A stretch of DNA of 25,679 nt from VAZQ01 sp034669045. Lineage in GTDB: Bacteria; Pseudomonadota; Alphaproteobacteria; Rhizobiales; Xanthobacteraceae. The notes beneath the pieces are model-generated. The model did no database searches. It worked only from the letters and a program-made list of their open reading frames with translations, and was not told the origin of the DNA. Where the stretch lies: positions 1-25,679 of the forward strand of contig JAXDOD010000122.1 in assembly GCA_034669045.1 (NCBI GenBank). Direction: 5' to 3'. The position numbers were made by a program, and so were the translations under genes. Position 1 is the stretch's first letter. Every line of letters starts with the position of its first letter. Positions 1 to 7,390 of this stretch are shown one piece after another.

Positions 1-897
1 GCCTATGGACGGGCGCTGGGGCGCCATCTTGGCCGACACCTGCCCGGCAATCCGGCCATCATCGTGAAGAACATGCCGGGCGCGGGCGGCATCGCCCTCG
101 CCAACCACCTCTACAACCGCGCCCCTAAAGACGGCACGGAGATCGCCACCGTCCAGAACGGCCTGCCGTTCGAGAAACTGTTCCACATGCTGTCGCCGGG
201 CGGCGCCAATGCGCTGTTTGATTCGACGCGGTTCGGCTGGCTCGGCAGCATGACCCAGACCGTATTCGTCACGGTCACCTGGCACGACGCGCCGGTGAAG
301 ACGCTGCAGGAGGCGATGGCCAGGGAAGTCATCCTCGGCGCCTCGACGACAAGCGCCGACAGCTATGTGCTGGCGATGCTGAGCAACAACCTGCTGGGCA
401 CCAAGTTCAAGGTTGTGCACGGCTATGCCGGCGCCACCGAGGTCGATCTGGCGGTCGAGAACGGCGAGGTCGAGGGCGAGGCCGGCAAGGACTGGACTAC
501 GCTCACCTCGACGCGGCCGCAGTGGATCAGGGACAAGCGCGTCAACATCCTCGTGCAGATGGGGATAAAGCCGCATGCCGACATCCAAGGCGTGCCGATG
601 GCGATCGATCTGGCGAAATCGCCGGAGGACCGCCGGGTGATGGAGGTCATCTTCGCCAAGTTCGGCATGTCGCGCCCGTTCATGGCGCCGCCCGACCTGC
701 CGGCCGAGCGCCTCGCCACGCTGCGGCGCGCCTTCGACGCGACCATGAAGGACCCGGTGTTCCTTGCGGAGACGCAGAAGCTCGGCATGGAGATCAACCC
801 GGTGAGCGGCGGGGATCTCGAGGCGCTGGTCGCCAGGATGATGAATACGCCGGCCGCCCTTGCGGAGCGGGCGCGGAACGTGTTGAAGCCGCAATAG
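1..897 (+). CDS. Bug-family (TctC-like) solute-binding protein, 5'-truncated
   Basis: This is the C-terminal 298 residues of a periplasmic binding protein of the Bug/tripartite tricarboxylate transporter family, which bind small organic acids such as carboxylates and aromatic acids. The reading frame is open from base 1, so the start codon and signal peptide lie upstream. The visible start reads AYGRALGRHLGRHLPGNP, then a KNMPGAGG motif, both typical of the N-terminal lobe of this family. Later come GTKFKVVHGYAG and a C-terminal RRAFDATMKDPVFLAE block that recurs exactly in the paralogue at 1677-2735. The protein ends at TAG 895-897. The next gene starts 26 bases on, on the same strand, so they are probably co-transcribed. 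No TctA or TctB membrane gene is in view. The family call is secure; the ligand is unknown. Confidence 0.9.
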   Translation, partial: AYGRALGRHLGRHLPGNPAIIVKNMPGAGGIALANHLYNRAPKDGTEIATVQNGLPFEKLFHMLSPGGANALFDSTRFGWLGSMTQTVFVTVTWHDAPVKTLQEAMAREVILGASTTSADSYVLAMLSNNLLGTKFKVVHGYAGATEVDLAVENGEVEGEAGKDWTTLTSTRPQWIRDKRVNILVQMGIKPHADIQGVPMAIDLAKSPEDRRVMEVIFAKFGMSRPFMAPPDLPAERLATLRRAFDATMKDPVFLAETQKLGMEINPVSGGDLEALVARMMNTPAALAERARNVLKPQ

Positions 898-923
898 GCG
901 CGGGCATCAGGGGGAGCTTGGGA

Positions 924-1655
924 ATGCACTATACGATGTGGCGGGGCGTTGCCGGGCTGGTCAAGCCGACGCGGCGGCCGGGATCGCTAGAGACGCTGAT
1001 CAGGCTGCTGCCGGAAGGTATCGGGGTGGTGCCGCTCCTGCTCAACGTGCGCCAGGGTGACCAGCAGGAGTTCAGCTCGGCCATCCCGCACTACGAGAAA
1101 CATGTTGCGGAGCTCGCCGAGCAGGGCATGGACATGATCCATCCCGGCGGGACGCCGCCGTTCATGCTGCAGGGCTACAAGGGCGAGGACAAGCTGATCA
1201 AGTCCTGGGAGAAGAAGTACCAGACGCCGATCTTCACGTCCGGGCAGAACCACGTGAACGCCATGCGCGCGCTCGGCATCAAGAAGTTCATTGGCGCGAG
1301 CTACTCGGCGCTGCAGAACAAGATCGTCATCGATTACATGACCGAGGGCGGCTTCAAGGTCGTCTCGATGGAACCGATCGACGTGCCGTTCAACGAGGCG
1401 CAGAATATTTCTCCGGAAACGCTCTACGCCCACATCATGAGGCTCTTCCGCAAGCACAAGGGTGCCGACGGCATCTATATCCAGGGCGGCGCGTGGCACA
1501 CGGAGAGCATCGTCGAGCCGCTGGAACAGGATCTGCAGATCCCCGTCGTCCACGCCAACATCGCGCCGGCCTGGGAGATCATGAAGCGGTTGCGCGTGCG
1601 CGAGCCGCGCACCGGTTTCGGGCGGCTGCTGCGGGAACTGCCGGAGATGGTGTAA
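924..1655 (+). CDS. Asp/Glu racemase / maleate isomerase / arylmalonate decarboxylase-fold protein without cysteine
   Basis: The protein has 243 residues. The ATG at 924 is preceded by a purine-rich GGGGGAG about 8 bases upstream; an in-frame extension upstream exists but runs across the preceding gene and is not protein-like. The fold call rests on length and layout: the GIGVVPLLLN strand (about 33-41), the HPGGTPP turn (73-79) where this superfamily usually has its first active-site residue, TPIFTSGQNHVNAMRALGI (101-119), and a C-terminal GADGIYIQGGAWHTESIVE segment (about 180-197) followed by LQIPVVHANIAPAWEIM. In maleate isomerases, Asp/Glu racemases and arylmalonate decarboxylases the last segment carries a catalytic cysteine. 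Here that place reads Gly-Gly-Ala, and the whole protein contains no cysteine, so classical thiol chemistry is excluded. It may be a different decarboxylase, isomerase or hydrolase, or a binding protein. It probably shares a transcript with the Bug protein upstream. Confidence 0.8.
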   Translation: MHYTMWRGVAGLVKPTRRPGSLETLIRLLPEGIGVVPLLLNVRQGDQQEFSSAIPHYEKHVAELAEQGMDMIHPGGTPPFMLQGYKGEDKLIKSWEKKYQTPIFTSGQNHVNAMRALGIKKFIGASYSALQNKIVIDYMTEGGFKVVSMEPIDVPFNEAQNISPETLYAHIMRLFRKHKGADGIYIQGGAWHTESIVEPLEQDLQIPVVHANIAPAWEIMKRLRVREPRTGFGRLLRELPEMV

Positions 1656-1676
1656 CGGACGCCCGGCCTGAGGCGA

Positions 1677-2735
1677 CTACCCCCCGCTGCCGTTGAATTC
1701 CGCGGCGCGCTGGACCAGGTCCTTCGGCGTCGCGTAGGCGCGCTTGAGGATCTGCTCCATCTCCTCTCCGCTGAGCGGGTCGACATCGAACAGCGACTTT
1801 GCCGCCTCGGCGAGAAACACCGGGTCTTTCATGGTCGCATCGAAGGCGCGGCGGATCGTGTTCACCAGCTCCTTCGGCGTATCAGGCGGCATGATGAAAG
1901 GCCGCCCCATCTCCTGCGGGAAGAACAACAGCTCGATCAGCTTGCGATCGTCCTCGTTCGAGGCCTGATCGATCACCAGCGGCACATCGGCCAACCCGGC
2001 CTGCGGCTTGGCGCCGGCCTGGATCATCACATTGAGGCGGTTGTTCTGCACCCAATCGGGGTTCGAGACCTTGAGCGTCGACCATGACACGCCGCACATG
2101 CCGTCGACCTCGCCGCGCTCGACCGCGAACATCGATTCGACCGTGCCGTAGCCATTGATGACCTTGAATTTCGTGCCGAGCAGCGCGTTGAGGATGCGCG
2201 GCATGGTGGCGCGGTCGCCCGACGCGCCGGTCGCCGACACCGTCACCTCCTGCGCCCGCGCCTGCGCGATGGTCCTGATCTTGCTGGCATGCCAAGTCGC
2301 GCAGACGGTCTGCTGCTTGGCGATGCTGCCGATCGACGCGAATTTCAGCGGATCGAAGCGCGCGACCGGACTGCCGTACAGGGGATCGTCCAGGAGCGCA
2401 TTGTAGGTGGCGACGATCACCGTGCCGTCGCGCGGCGCCAGGCTGGAATAGGCCCAGTTGGTCGCGGCGAGGCCGGATGCGGCCGGCATGTTCTGGCTGA
2501 CGATCACGGGATTGCCCGGGACGTGCCGGCCAAGATGGCGCGCGAGGAAGCGCGCATAGACGTCGTAGCCGCCGCCCGCGCCGCTGCCGATCACCATGCG
2601 GATCTGCTTGCCGGCATAGGGCGCCGGCTGCGCCGCGGCGGTTTCGATCGTGCCCGCGAGCGCAGCGAGCGCGACGAGGATAGCGAGGCCGCCGATGCAA
2701 GCGCCGCCGAGCCTATCGAGGTTGCGGCTGGACAT
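1677..2735 (-). CDS. Bug-family (TctC-like) solute-binding protein
   Basis: A periplasmic binding protein of about 352 residues. I chose the ATG at 2735 (MSSRNLDRLGG...), but a GTG at 2756 is equally possible: it has GAGG about 8 bases upstream and would add seven residues. The N-terminus is a Sec signal peptide: a basic start, a hydrophobic core GLAILVALAALAG, and probable cleavage near AAAQP. The mature protein starts YAGKQIRMVIGSGAGGGYD and carries the family hallmark ARFLARHLGRHVPGNP plus QNMPAASG. It is a close paralogue of the truncated protein at 1-897: GTKFKV, GEVDG and RRAFDATMKDPVFLAE are shared. The gene is convergent with the racemase-fold gene (stops 21 bases apart) and divergent from the alpha/beta hydrolase at 2790. 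No membrane partner is encoded nearby and the ligand is unknown. Confidence 0.92.
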   Translation of the reverse strand: MSSRNLDRLGGACIGGLAILVALAALAGTIETAAAQPAPYAGKQIRMVIGSGAGGGYDVYARFLARHLGRHVPGNPVIVSQNMPAASGLAATNWAYSSLAPRDGTVIVATYNALLDDPLYGSPVARFDPLKFASIGSIAKQQTVCATWHASKIRTIAQARAQEVTVSATGASGDRATMPRILNALLGTKFKVINGYGTVESMFAVERGEVDGMCGVSWSTLKVSNPDWVQNNRLNVMIQAGAKPQAGLADVPLVIDQASNEDDRKLIELLFFPQEMGRPFIMPPDTPKELVNTIRRAFDATMKDPVFLAEAAKSLFDVDPLSGEEMEQILKRAYATPKDLVQRAAEFNGSGG

Positions 2736-2789
2736 GGGTTGCGCTCTCTGCTTCACCGGGGCCTCGGCAGCAAAGGATCAAGACTAGCA
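2736..2789. promoter_or_regulatory. short divergent intergenic region
   Basis: About 54 bases lie between the divergent starts of the Bug protein and the alpha/beta hydrolase, or 33 if the GTG at 2756 is used. Both promoters must sit here or inside the neighbouring coding ends. I see no convincing -35/-10 pair or palindrome. Confidence 0.35.
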
Positions 2790-3590
2790 ATGCCCGTGAG
2801 CCGCGCCAACGGCCTCGACATCTACTACGAGACGGCAGGTTCCGGTCCGCCGCTGGTTCTCGTCCATGCGCTGCCGTTCGATCACCATCTGTGGCTCTAC
2901 CAGGTCGAGCGCTTCTCATCGCGCTTCCGCACGATTGCCATGGACTTGCGCGGCTGGGGCCGCTCGGAGAAGCCGCGGACGCCATTTTCGCTCGGCGACA
3001 TGGGCCGTGACATCCTGGGCGTGCTGGCTGACGAAGGCGTCCGCGAAGACGCGGTCGTGCTCGGCTGCAGCATCGGTTCCAAGATCGCGCTGATGCTCGC
3101 CTGCGAGCAGCCGGCAATCTTCAAGGCCGCGGTCCTCGTCGGCGGCAACAGCGGGCCGCAGCCCCAGTTCGGCCACCGCATCAGGGACTATCGCGCCCAT
3201 CACGCGGCCGGCACCTTGCGCGACTACCACCGCGGCCACCTGCGTTATGGCGTGACGCAGACCTGGGCCGACAGCCAGGTCGGTCGCTACCTGATCTCCG
3301 GTTTCGTGGAGCGCGGCACCTCGCTCGATCCGGAATGCATCGCGCAGGTGTTCCAGGCGCTGACCGTGTCAGACCTGACGCCGCAGTTGCCCGCCTACAA
3401 CAGCCCGACCCTGATCGTGAACGGCGAGCACGACGGCGCGCTGGCGGGCGGCACGCGCACCGCGGCGCTCATCCCGCACGCCGAGCATAGGATACTGCCC
3501 GGGACGGGGCATTGCTGCTTCCTGGAGGACCCGGGAAATTTCAACATGCTGGTGGAGGAATTTCTTGCTCGGCGTGGGCTCTGGCGCTAG
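2790..3590 (+). CDS. alpha/beta-fold hydrolase
   Basis: A 266-residue single-domain alpha/beta hydrolase without signal peptide, so presumably cytoplasmic. The expected catalytic set is in order: VLVHALPFDHHLW (oxyanion region, about 23-35), DLRGWGRSEKP (52-62), nucleophile elbow GCSIGS with Ser94, acidic residue Asp215 in NGEHDGAL, and His241 in GTGHCCFLED. Members hydrolyse esters, enol-lactones or C-C bonds in aromatic meta-cleavage products. Enol-lactonase (PcaD-like) or meta-cleavage hydrolase would fit the catabolic surroundings, but sequence alone does not choose. The ATG at 2790 was chosen because the protein then starts with the canonical strand MPVSRANGLDIYYETAGSGP; the longer in-frame extension is antisense to the Bug gene. 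Its TAG stop overlaps the stop of the convergent gene within the palindrome CTAG at 3587-3590. Confidence 0.93.
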   Translation: MPVSRANGLDIYYETAGSGPPLVLVHALPFDHHLWLYQVERFSSRFRTIAMDLRGWGRSEKPRTPFSLGDMGRDILGVLADEGVREDAVVLGCSIGSKIALMLACEQPAIFKAAVLVGGNSGPQPQFGHRIRDYRAHHAAGTLRDYHRGHLRYGVTQTWADSQVGRYLISGFVERGTSLDPECIAQVFQALTVSDLTPQLPAYNSPTLIVNGEHDGALAGGTRTAALIPHAEHRILPGTGHCCFLEDPGNFNMLVEEFLARRGLWR

Positions 3591-4513
3591 GCGCGGGCGG
3601 ACGCGATCGATGGTGCCGAGGCGACGACCTGCTCGTAGCCGACGTCGGTGTCGAGGATGCCGACATCACGCGCGAAATGATTCATGCCGGCGACGACATC
3701 GCGCGGGATCGCGGTGTCGTAATAGGGCAGGTCGCGGCGGATCAGTTCGGCGATCAGCGCGGCTTCCTGCGGTGGAAACAGCTTTTGCCCGACCTGGGTC
3801 GCGAGCGTCAGGTCGCCCTTGAGCGCGGCGTGCGTCTTGGTGATGGCGCGGACCGCGGCCGCCGCCTGCTCGGGCGCTCGCTCGATCAGCCGGTCGGTGG
3901 TCGCGAGCGAGGCCATGGTGTAGTTGAAGCAGCCTTTCGGCCCGTCGCCGCGCCGCACGTCAAGCACGATCGTGCCGATGCCTCGGCGCACCGCCACCTC
4001 CGCGCCCATGCCGTTCGCCCAGAAGCCGTCGATCCTGTGCTCCTCGAGCGCTTTCGCGGCGGTGACGCCGAAATTGACCCCGGCTGCGAGCGCACCCGGC
4101 ACCGGCGCGATCTTCACGCCGTCGCGTTCAAGATCGATGCCGGCCTCGGTCAGGAGCCGCCGCAGTCCCATCTCCACCCAGGGCGCCGCGCCGATGCTGC
4201 GGCCTTTGACCACGGCGACGTCATTGCGGCGCGCGGCGAGATCGGCGTGCATCACCAGGAACCAGTACATGCCCTGCGCCTGCGCGCAGAGCAGCTTGAC
4301 GCCCTGCCAGCGCGGGAACGCGGCCAGCGCGGAGTGCGCCGAGCCGCCGACGAAATCCACCGCGCCGTCACGCAGCGCCGTGTAGGCCTTGTCGACCGGA
4401 AAGATGAGCTGCGAGGAGATATCGAGGCCCTCGTCGCGAAAGAAGCCGAGCTCGACCGCGGCCAGCGCCGGGAAATAGGAGTTCGAGATCATATCGGGCA
4501 CGGCGAGCTTCAT
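3587..4513 (-). CDS. NitT/TauT-type (SsuA/THI5-like) substrate-binding protein lacking a signal peptide
   Basis: A 308-residue protein of the ABC transporter binding-protein group for nitrate, taurine, sulfonates and pyrimidine precursors. Family features are the opening MKLAVPDMISNSYFPALAA, then VELGFFRDEGLD (the usual 'A...GFF..EGLDV' motif), ALRDGAVDFVGGSAHSALAA, and the domain crossover with KGRSIGAAPW. The sequence starts directly with the first strand of the mature fold. The start is firm: an in-frame TAA (4517-4519) lies two codons upstream and a GAGG ribosome-binding site sits about 8 bases before the ATG. No signal peptide can therefore be added without a frameshift. It may act in the cytoplasm, like the THI5/NMT1 enzymes of this fold, or reach the periplasm by an unrecognised route. 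It lies 129 bases downstream of a normally exported relative. No permease or ATPase gene is nearby. Confidence 0.88.
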   Translation of the reverse strand: MKLAVPDMISNSYFPALAAVELGFFRDEGLDISSQLIFPVDKAYTALRDGAVDFVGGSAHSALAAFPRWQGVKLLCAQAQGMYWFLVMHADLAARRNDVAVVKGRSIGAAPWVEMGLRRLLTEAGIDLERDGVKIAPVPGALAAGVNFGVTAAKALEEHRIDGFWANGMGAEVAVRRGIGTIVLDVRRGDGPKGCFNYTMASLATTDRLIERAPEQAAAAVRAITKTHAALKGDLTLATQVGQKLFPPQEAALIAELIRRDLPYYDTAIPRDVVAGMNHFARDVGILDTDVGYEQVVASAPSIASARA

Positions 4514-4567
4514 GAATTACGCCTCAATTTTCTATCGAGTTGAACACGGAGCGAGCCGCTTGCTCCA

Positions 4568-4587
4568 CCTCTCCCCAACGGGAGAGG
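4568..4587. repeat. short perfect inverted repeat, REP-like
   Basis: CCTCTCCC (4568-4575), a 4-base CAAC loop and GGGAGAGG (4580-4587) form a perfect 8-bp stem between the two NitT/TauT-type genes. Similar 'CTCTCCCC..GGGAGAGG' palindromes are dispersed in many Rhizobiales genomes. On the minus strand it follows the stop of the upstream gene by about 55 bases but has no T-run, so a mobile palindromic repeat or mRNA-stabilising hairpin is likelier than an intrinsic terminator. Confidence 0.6.
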
Positions 4588-4642
4588 GAGCGCACCGAGT
4601 TCGCGGCGATATCAGCGGCTCAAACAGTCACACCATTGCAAC

Positions 4643-5644
4643 TCACTTCCCGACCACCACCAGCGCCTTGTCACGCGCGCTGCCATCGGCGAGTTTGCCG
4701 AGATCGACCGGCTTGGTCAGGTTGCCGGTCTTGGTCAACAGCTCGCGCATCCATGCAAGCTTGTCCATCGGGATCGGCATGTCGGGATCGATCGCCGAAT
4801 ATGTCTTGACCTCGTCGTAGATATAGGCGGCGCGGGGATCGTCGGGCTTGGCCTCGGTGATCCTGGTCGCAAGCTCGACCGTCTTGTCGCGGTTTGCCAT
4901 CGCGTAACGCAGGCCCGCGATCTGCGCGGCGAGGAACGCCACCACGTCGGCGTTGCGCTGCGCGAGCGTCTTGCCCGACACATAGCTGCAGAAGCGCAGA
5001 TAGTTCGGCACCACGTCATGCGCATGCACGATCAGCTTGACGCCGGCCTGCGCGGCGAGCGGCACGAACTCGGTCGAGGCGGCTGCGGCGTCGACAGTGC
5101 CGACCGTCACCGCGCGATAGCGGTCGGTGTCGCTCCCCATCACGGCGAAGCGCACCTCCGTGGAAGGGATGTTATTCTGCTCCAGCACCGCGCGCGCGAG
5201 CAGGTCCGGCAAAGCGCCCGGCGCCGAGATCGCCATCGACTTGCCCTTGAGGTCCTTCGGTCCGGCGATCGACGACTTGCCGTAGATGCCATAGGTCAGC
5301 CCTGGCCAGTAGCAGCCGAGCAGCTTGATATCGGCGCCTTGCGAGGCGGCGAGCATCGGGCCGCCCGGACTGCCCTCGTAGCTGTCGAGCTCGCCTGCGA
5401 GCAGCGCCTTGAGCGCGAGCGCGTCGCCGGTGAACTGGACCATCTCGACCTTGAGCCCCTGCTTCTCCATGAAGCCGCCGTTCACCGCCATGAAGACGAA
5501 GCCGGCGTCGCTCTTGGCCTGCACGATGCCGTGGCGCCAGGCCTTGAGCTGCTGCGCGTCGGCGGGCACCGCGATCAGAAGCGTCGCCATGGCCGCCGCG
5601 GGGAACGTGGCGTTGAAGAAGCACCTTCGCGTTTTCATGGTCAT
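4643..5644 (-). CDS. NitT/TauT-type ABC transporter substrate-binding protein, exported
   Basis: A 333-residue periplasmic binding protein. The ATG at 5644 is preceded by GAGGA six bases upstream; a second ATG at 5638 is two codons on, and the open frame continues further upstream without support. The N-terminus MTMKTRRCFFNATF is followed by a hydrophobic core AAAMATLLIAV and a cleavage site near ADAQQ. The mature part has the family pattern LKAWRHGIVQAKSDAGF, NGGFMEKQGLKVEMVQF, LLAGELDSYEGSPGG and GPKDLKGKSMAIS. It lies 73 bases downstream of the UbiD gene and probably belongs to the same minus-strand transcription unit, or is driven by a promoter in that gap (see 5662-5676). It could supply the substrate of the UbiD/amidase/monooxygenase enzymes, but no permease or ATPase is encoded nearby. 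Confidence 0.92.
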   Translation of the reverse strand: MTMKTRRCFFNATFPAAAMATLLIAVPADAQQLKAWRHGIVQAKSDAGFVFMAVNGGFMEKQGLKVEMVQFTGDALALKALLAGELDSYEGSPGGPMLAASQGADIKLLGCYWPGLTYGIYGKSSIAGPKDLKGKSMAISAPGALPDLLARAVLEQNNIPSTEVRFAVMGSDTDRYRAVTVGTVDAAAASTEFVPLAAQAGVKLIVHAHDVVPNYLRFCSYVSGKTLAQRNADVVAFLAAQIAGLRYAMANRDKTVELATRITEAKPDDPRAAYIYDEVKTYSAIDPDMPIPMDKLAWMRELLTKTGNLTKPVDLGKLADGSARDKALVVVGK

Positions 5645-5661
5645 GTTCAATCCTCGCTTTG

Positions 5662-5676
5662 ACGATACGTTATCGT
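5662..5676. promoter_or_regulatory. candidate operator: perfect inverted repeat upstream of the exported binding protein
   Basis: ACGATA (5662-5667), CGT and TATCGT (5671-5676) form a perfect 6-bp inverted repeat with a 3-base spacer, ending 18 bases before the ATG at 5644. It sits in an AT-rich island that stands out in this GC-rich window. Size and placement fit a dimeric repressor site, but no regulator gene is in the window and the match could be chance. Confidence 0.3.
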
Positions 5677-5716
5677 TATTCAATTCAAGATTCATGCCGG
5701 TTTCACGGCCACGGTG

Positions 5717-7390
5717 TCACGTGTCATCCCGCTCGACCGGCGTGTTCATCGCGACGTCGCCGCGCCGTTTCTGCGCCTGCTCGCGACCGAGCGCGAAGTA
5801 GTCGCTTTCGACGGCCATGCGCGCCTGGCGCTCGAGGTGCTCCGGCCAGTAGCCGAGGTCGTAGCCGTGCCACGGCGGTTCCGGCTTGAGCGGCGGCAGG
5901 CCGAGCCGTTCCCAGATCGCCTTGGCGTTCTCCATGAACTCGCGCTTGGGCAGCGCGACCGGCGCAAAGGTGCCCTTGAGCATCGCGTTGATCAGCACCG
6001 CGGCGGTCTCGCCCTCGTCGCGCGGGCCGCGCGGGCCGTGGCCAGGATCCTTATGCGGCAGGAGGTGCAGATCGTGCTGCGGTTGGCAGCGATACGACAT
6101 GGCCCAGAACAGCGCGTCCGCATTGCCGGGATCGATGTCCTCGTCCACGGCGATGATCCACTTGCCGGCGAAGCGGTGCAGCGACGCCGCCCCGTGCAGC
6201 GCGCGCCAGACTTCGGTGTCGGGCGTTCCGCGTGCAAACTGGATGCCGATGACAGCATAGAGGCTGGTCAGCGGCTCGTGCATCGCCACCCGCTTGACGC
6301 CGCGGATCGACAGCGTCGATTTGAGGTGATCAAGAAACACCGGCTCCATGGCGGCGCGGCGGATCACGCTGGATTCGCTCGGTGTCACCTGGCTGATGAA
6401 CGAGGTCAGGATCGGATTACGCCGCCGCGTGATCGCGGTCACGTCCATGAAGGCGTTGTATTCCTGCAGGTTCACATAGCCGTGCGATTCACCGAACGGC
6501 GCCTCCGGCTCCAGCACCTCGGTGTTGATGAAACCCTCGATCACGATCTCGGATTCGGCGGGCACCAGGAGATCGACGGTCTTCGCCCGCACCACATTGA
6601 TCGGGCCGCCCGCGATCGCGCCCGCCACCGCGATCTCGTCGAGGTCGTCCGCCATCTTCTGCACCGACGCGTAGGAGATGACCGGCGGGCAGCCGACCAC
6701 CACGGCGCAAGGCATCGGCTCGCCGCGCGCCTGGTATTTCCGCCAGTGCGCGTAGATGCCGGCGCGCAGCTCCACCGACGGGTTCATGCCGAGCCGGCGC
6801 GGCGCCTTGAGTTGCCCGCGGTAATTGCCGACGTTCTGGATGCCGGTGTCCGGGTCCTTGGTGATGTAGTGCCCGGCCGAGAGGTAGGGCGCGTTGTCCC
6901 AGCCCGGCGTCGAGATCGGCACCGGCAGGCCGTCGAGCGCGGCGCCGTCCCGGTCGAGATCGCGGCCGGTGGTCACGACCTCGTGGCAGGGCGCGTCCTC
7001 GACGATGCGCGGCCTGATCGGCGCCGCCATAGCGGCCAGCCAGGTGCGGCCGATCTCATCCAGCGGCTTGCCGAAGCCGAGGCGATAGACGTCGCGGTTG
7101 GCGGCGAGGCCGGCGACCAGCACCGAGGCCTGGAAGCGGCGCCCTTTGGAATCGGTCGGCTGCGTGAACAGGAACGCCTTGCGCTCCGGCTCCGGGATGC
7201 CGCCACGGAACTGCCAGCGCACCAGCGGGTGCATTTCCGTGTCTTTGTTGATCGGCTCGTCGACGACGACGAGCAGGCCCTCGCGCGCGAGCGCGAGCAC
7301 GTGCTCGTGCAGGTCCGGATAGCAGCGCTCGTGCTTGCCTGCGTCGTCGCGATATCGCGCCAGCGCGGGATATTTGGCGCGATCGTCCAT
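5717..7390 (-). CDS. UbiD-family prenyl-FMN-dependent decarboxylase
   Basis: A 557-residue cytoplasmic member of the UbiD family, which reversibly (de)carboxylates unsaturated or aromatic acids with prenylated FMN made by UbiX. Residues expected for function are present: the N-x4-R motif QNVGNYR (Asn186, Arg191) for prFMN/metal binding, AESEIVIEGFINTE (about 278-291), and the E-x4-E catalytic pair in EAPFGES (Glu296, Glu301). The start ATG (7388-7390) shares one base with the TGA of the amidase in a TGATG junction, so translation is probably coupled; no good ribosome-binding site precedes it. The open frame upstream of that ATG is a shadow of the amidase gene. No ubiX lies in the window. The setting with amidase, flavin monooxygenase and binding proteins points to catabolism rather than ubiquinone synthesis. 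The substrate cannot be read from sequence. Confidence 0.93.
   Translation of the reverse strand: MDDRAKYPALARYRDDAGKHERCYPDLHEHVLALAREGLLVVVDEPINKDTEMHPLVRWQFRGGIPEPERKAFLFTQPTDSKGRRFQASVLVAGLAANRDVYRLGFGKPLDEIGRTWLAAMAAPIRPRIVEDAPCHEVVTTGRDLDRDGAALDGLPVPISTPGWDNAPYLSAGHYITKDPDTGIQNVGNYRGQLKAPRRLGMNPSVELRAGIYAHWRKYQARGEPMPCAVVVGCPPVISYASVQKMADDLDEIAVAGAIAGGPINVVRAKTVDLLVPAESEIVIEGFINTEVLEPEAPFGESHGYVNLQEYNAFMDVTAITRRRNPILTSFISQVTPSESSVIRRAAMEPVFLDHLKSTLSIRGVKRVAMHEPLTSLYAVIGIQFARGTPDTEVWRALHGAASLHRFAGKWIIAVDEDIDPGNADALFWAMSYRCQPQHDLHLLPHKDPGHGPRGPRDEGETAAVLINAMLKGTFAPVALPKREFMENAKAIWERLGLPPLKPEPPWHGYDLGYWPEHLERQARMAVESDYFALGREQAQKRRGDVAMNTPVERDDT

Noticed and set aside
2289..2789. N-terminal extension of the alpha/beta hydrolase
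   Set aside because: It is antisense to the Bug gene signal and N-terminal region and is Arg/Ala-rich; the canonical start of the fold is at 2790.
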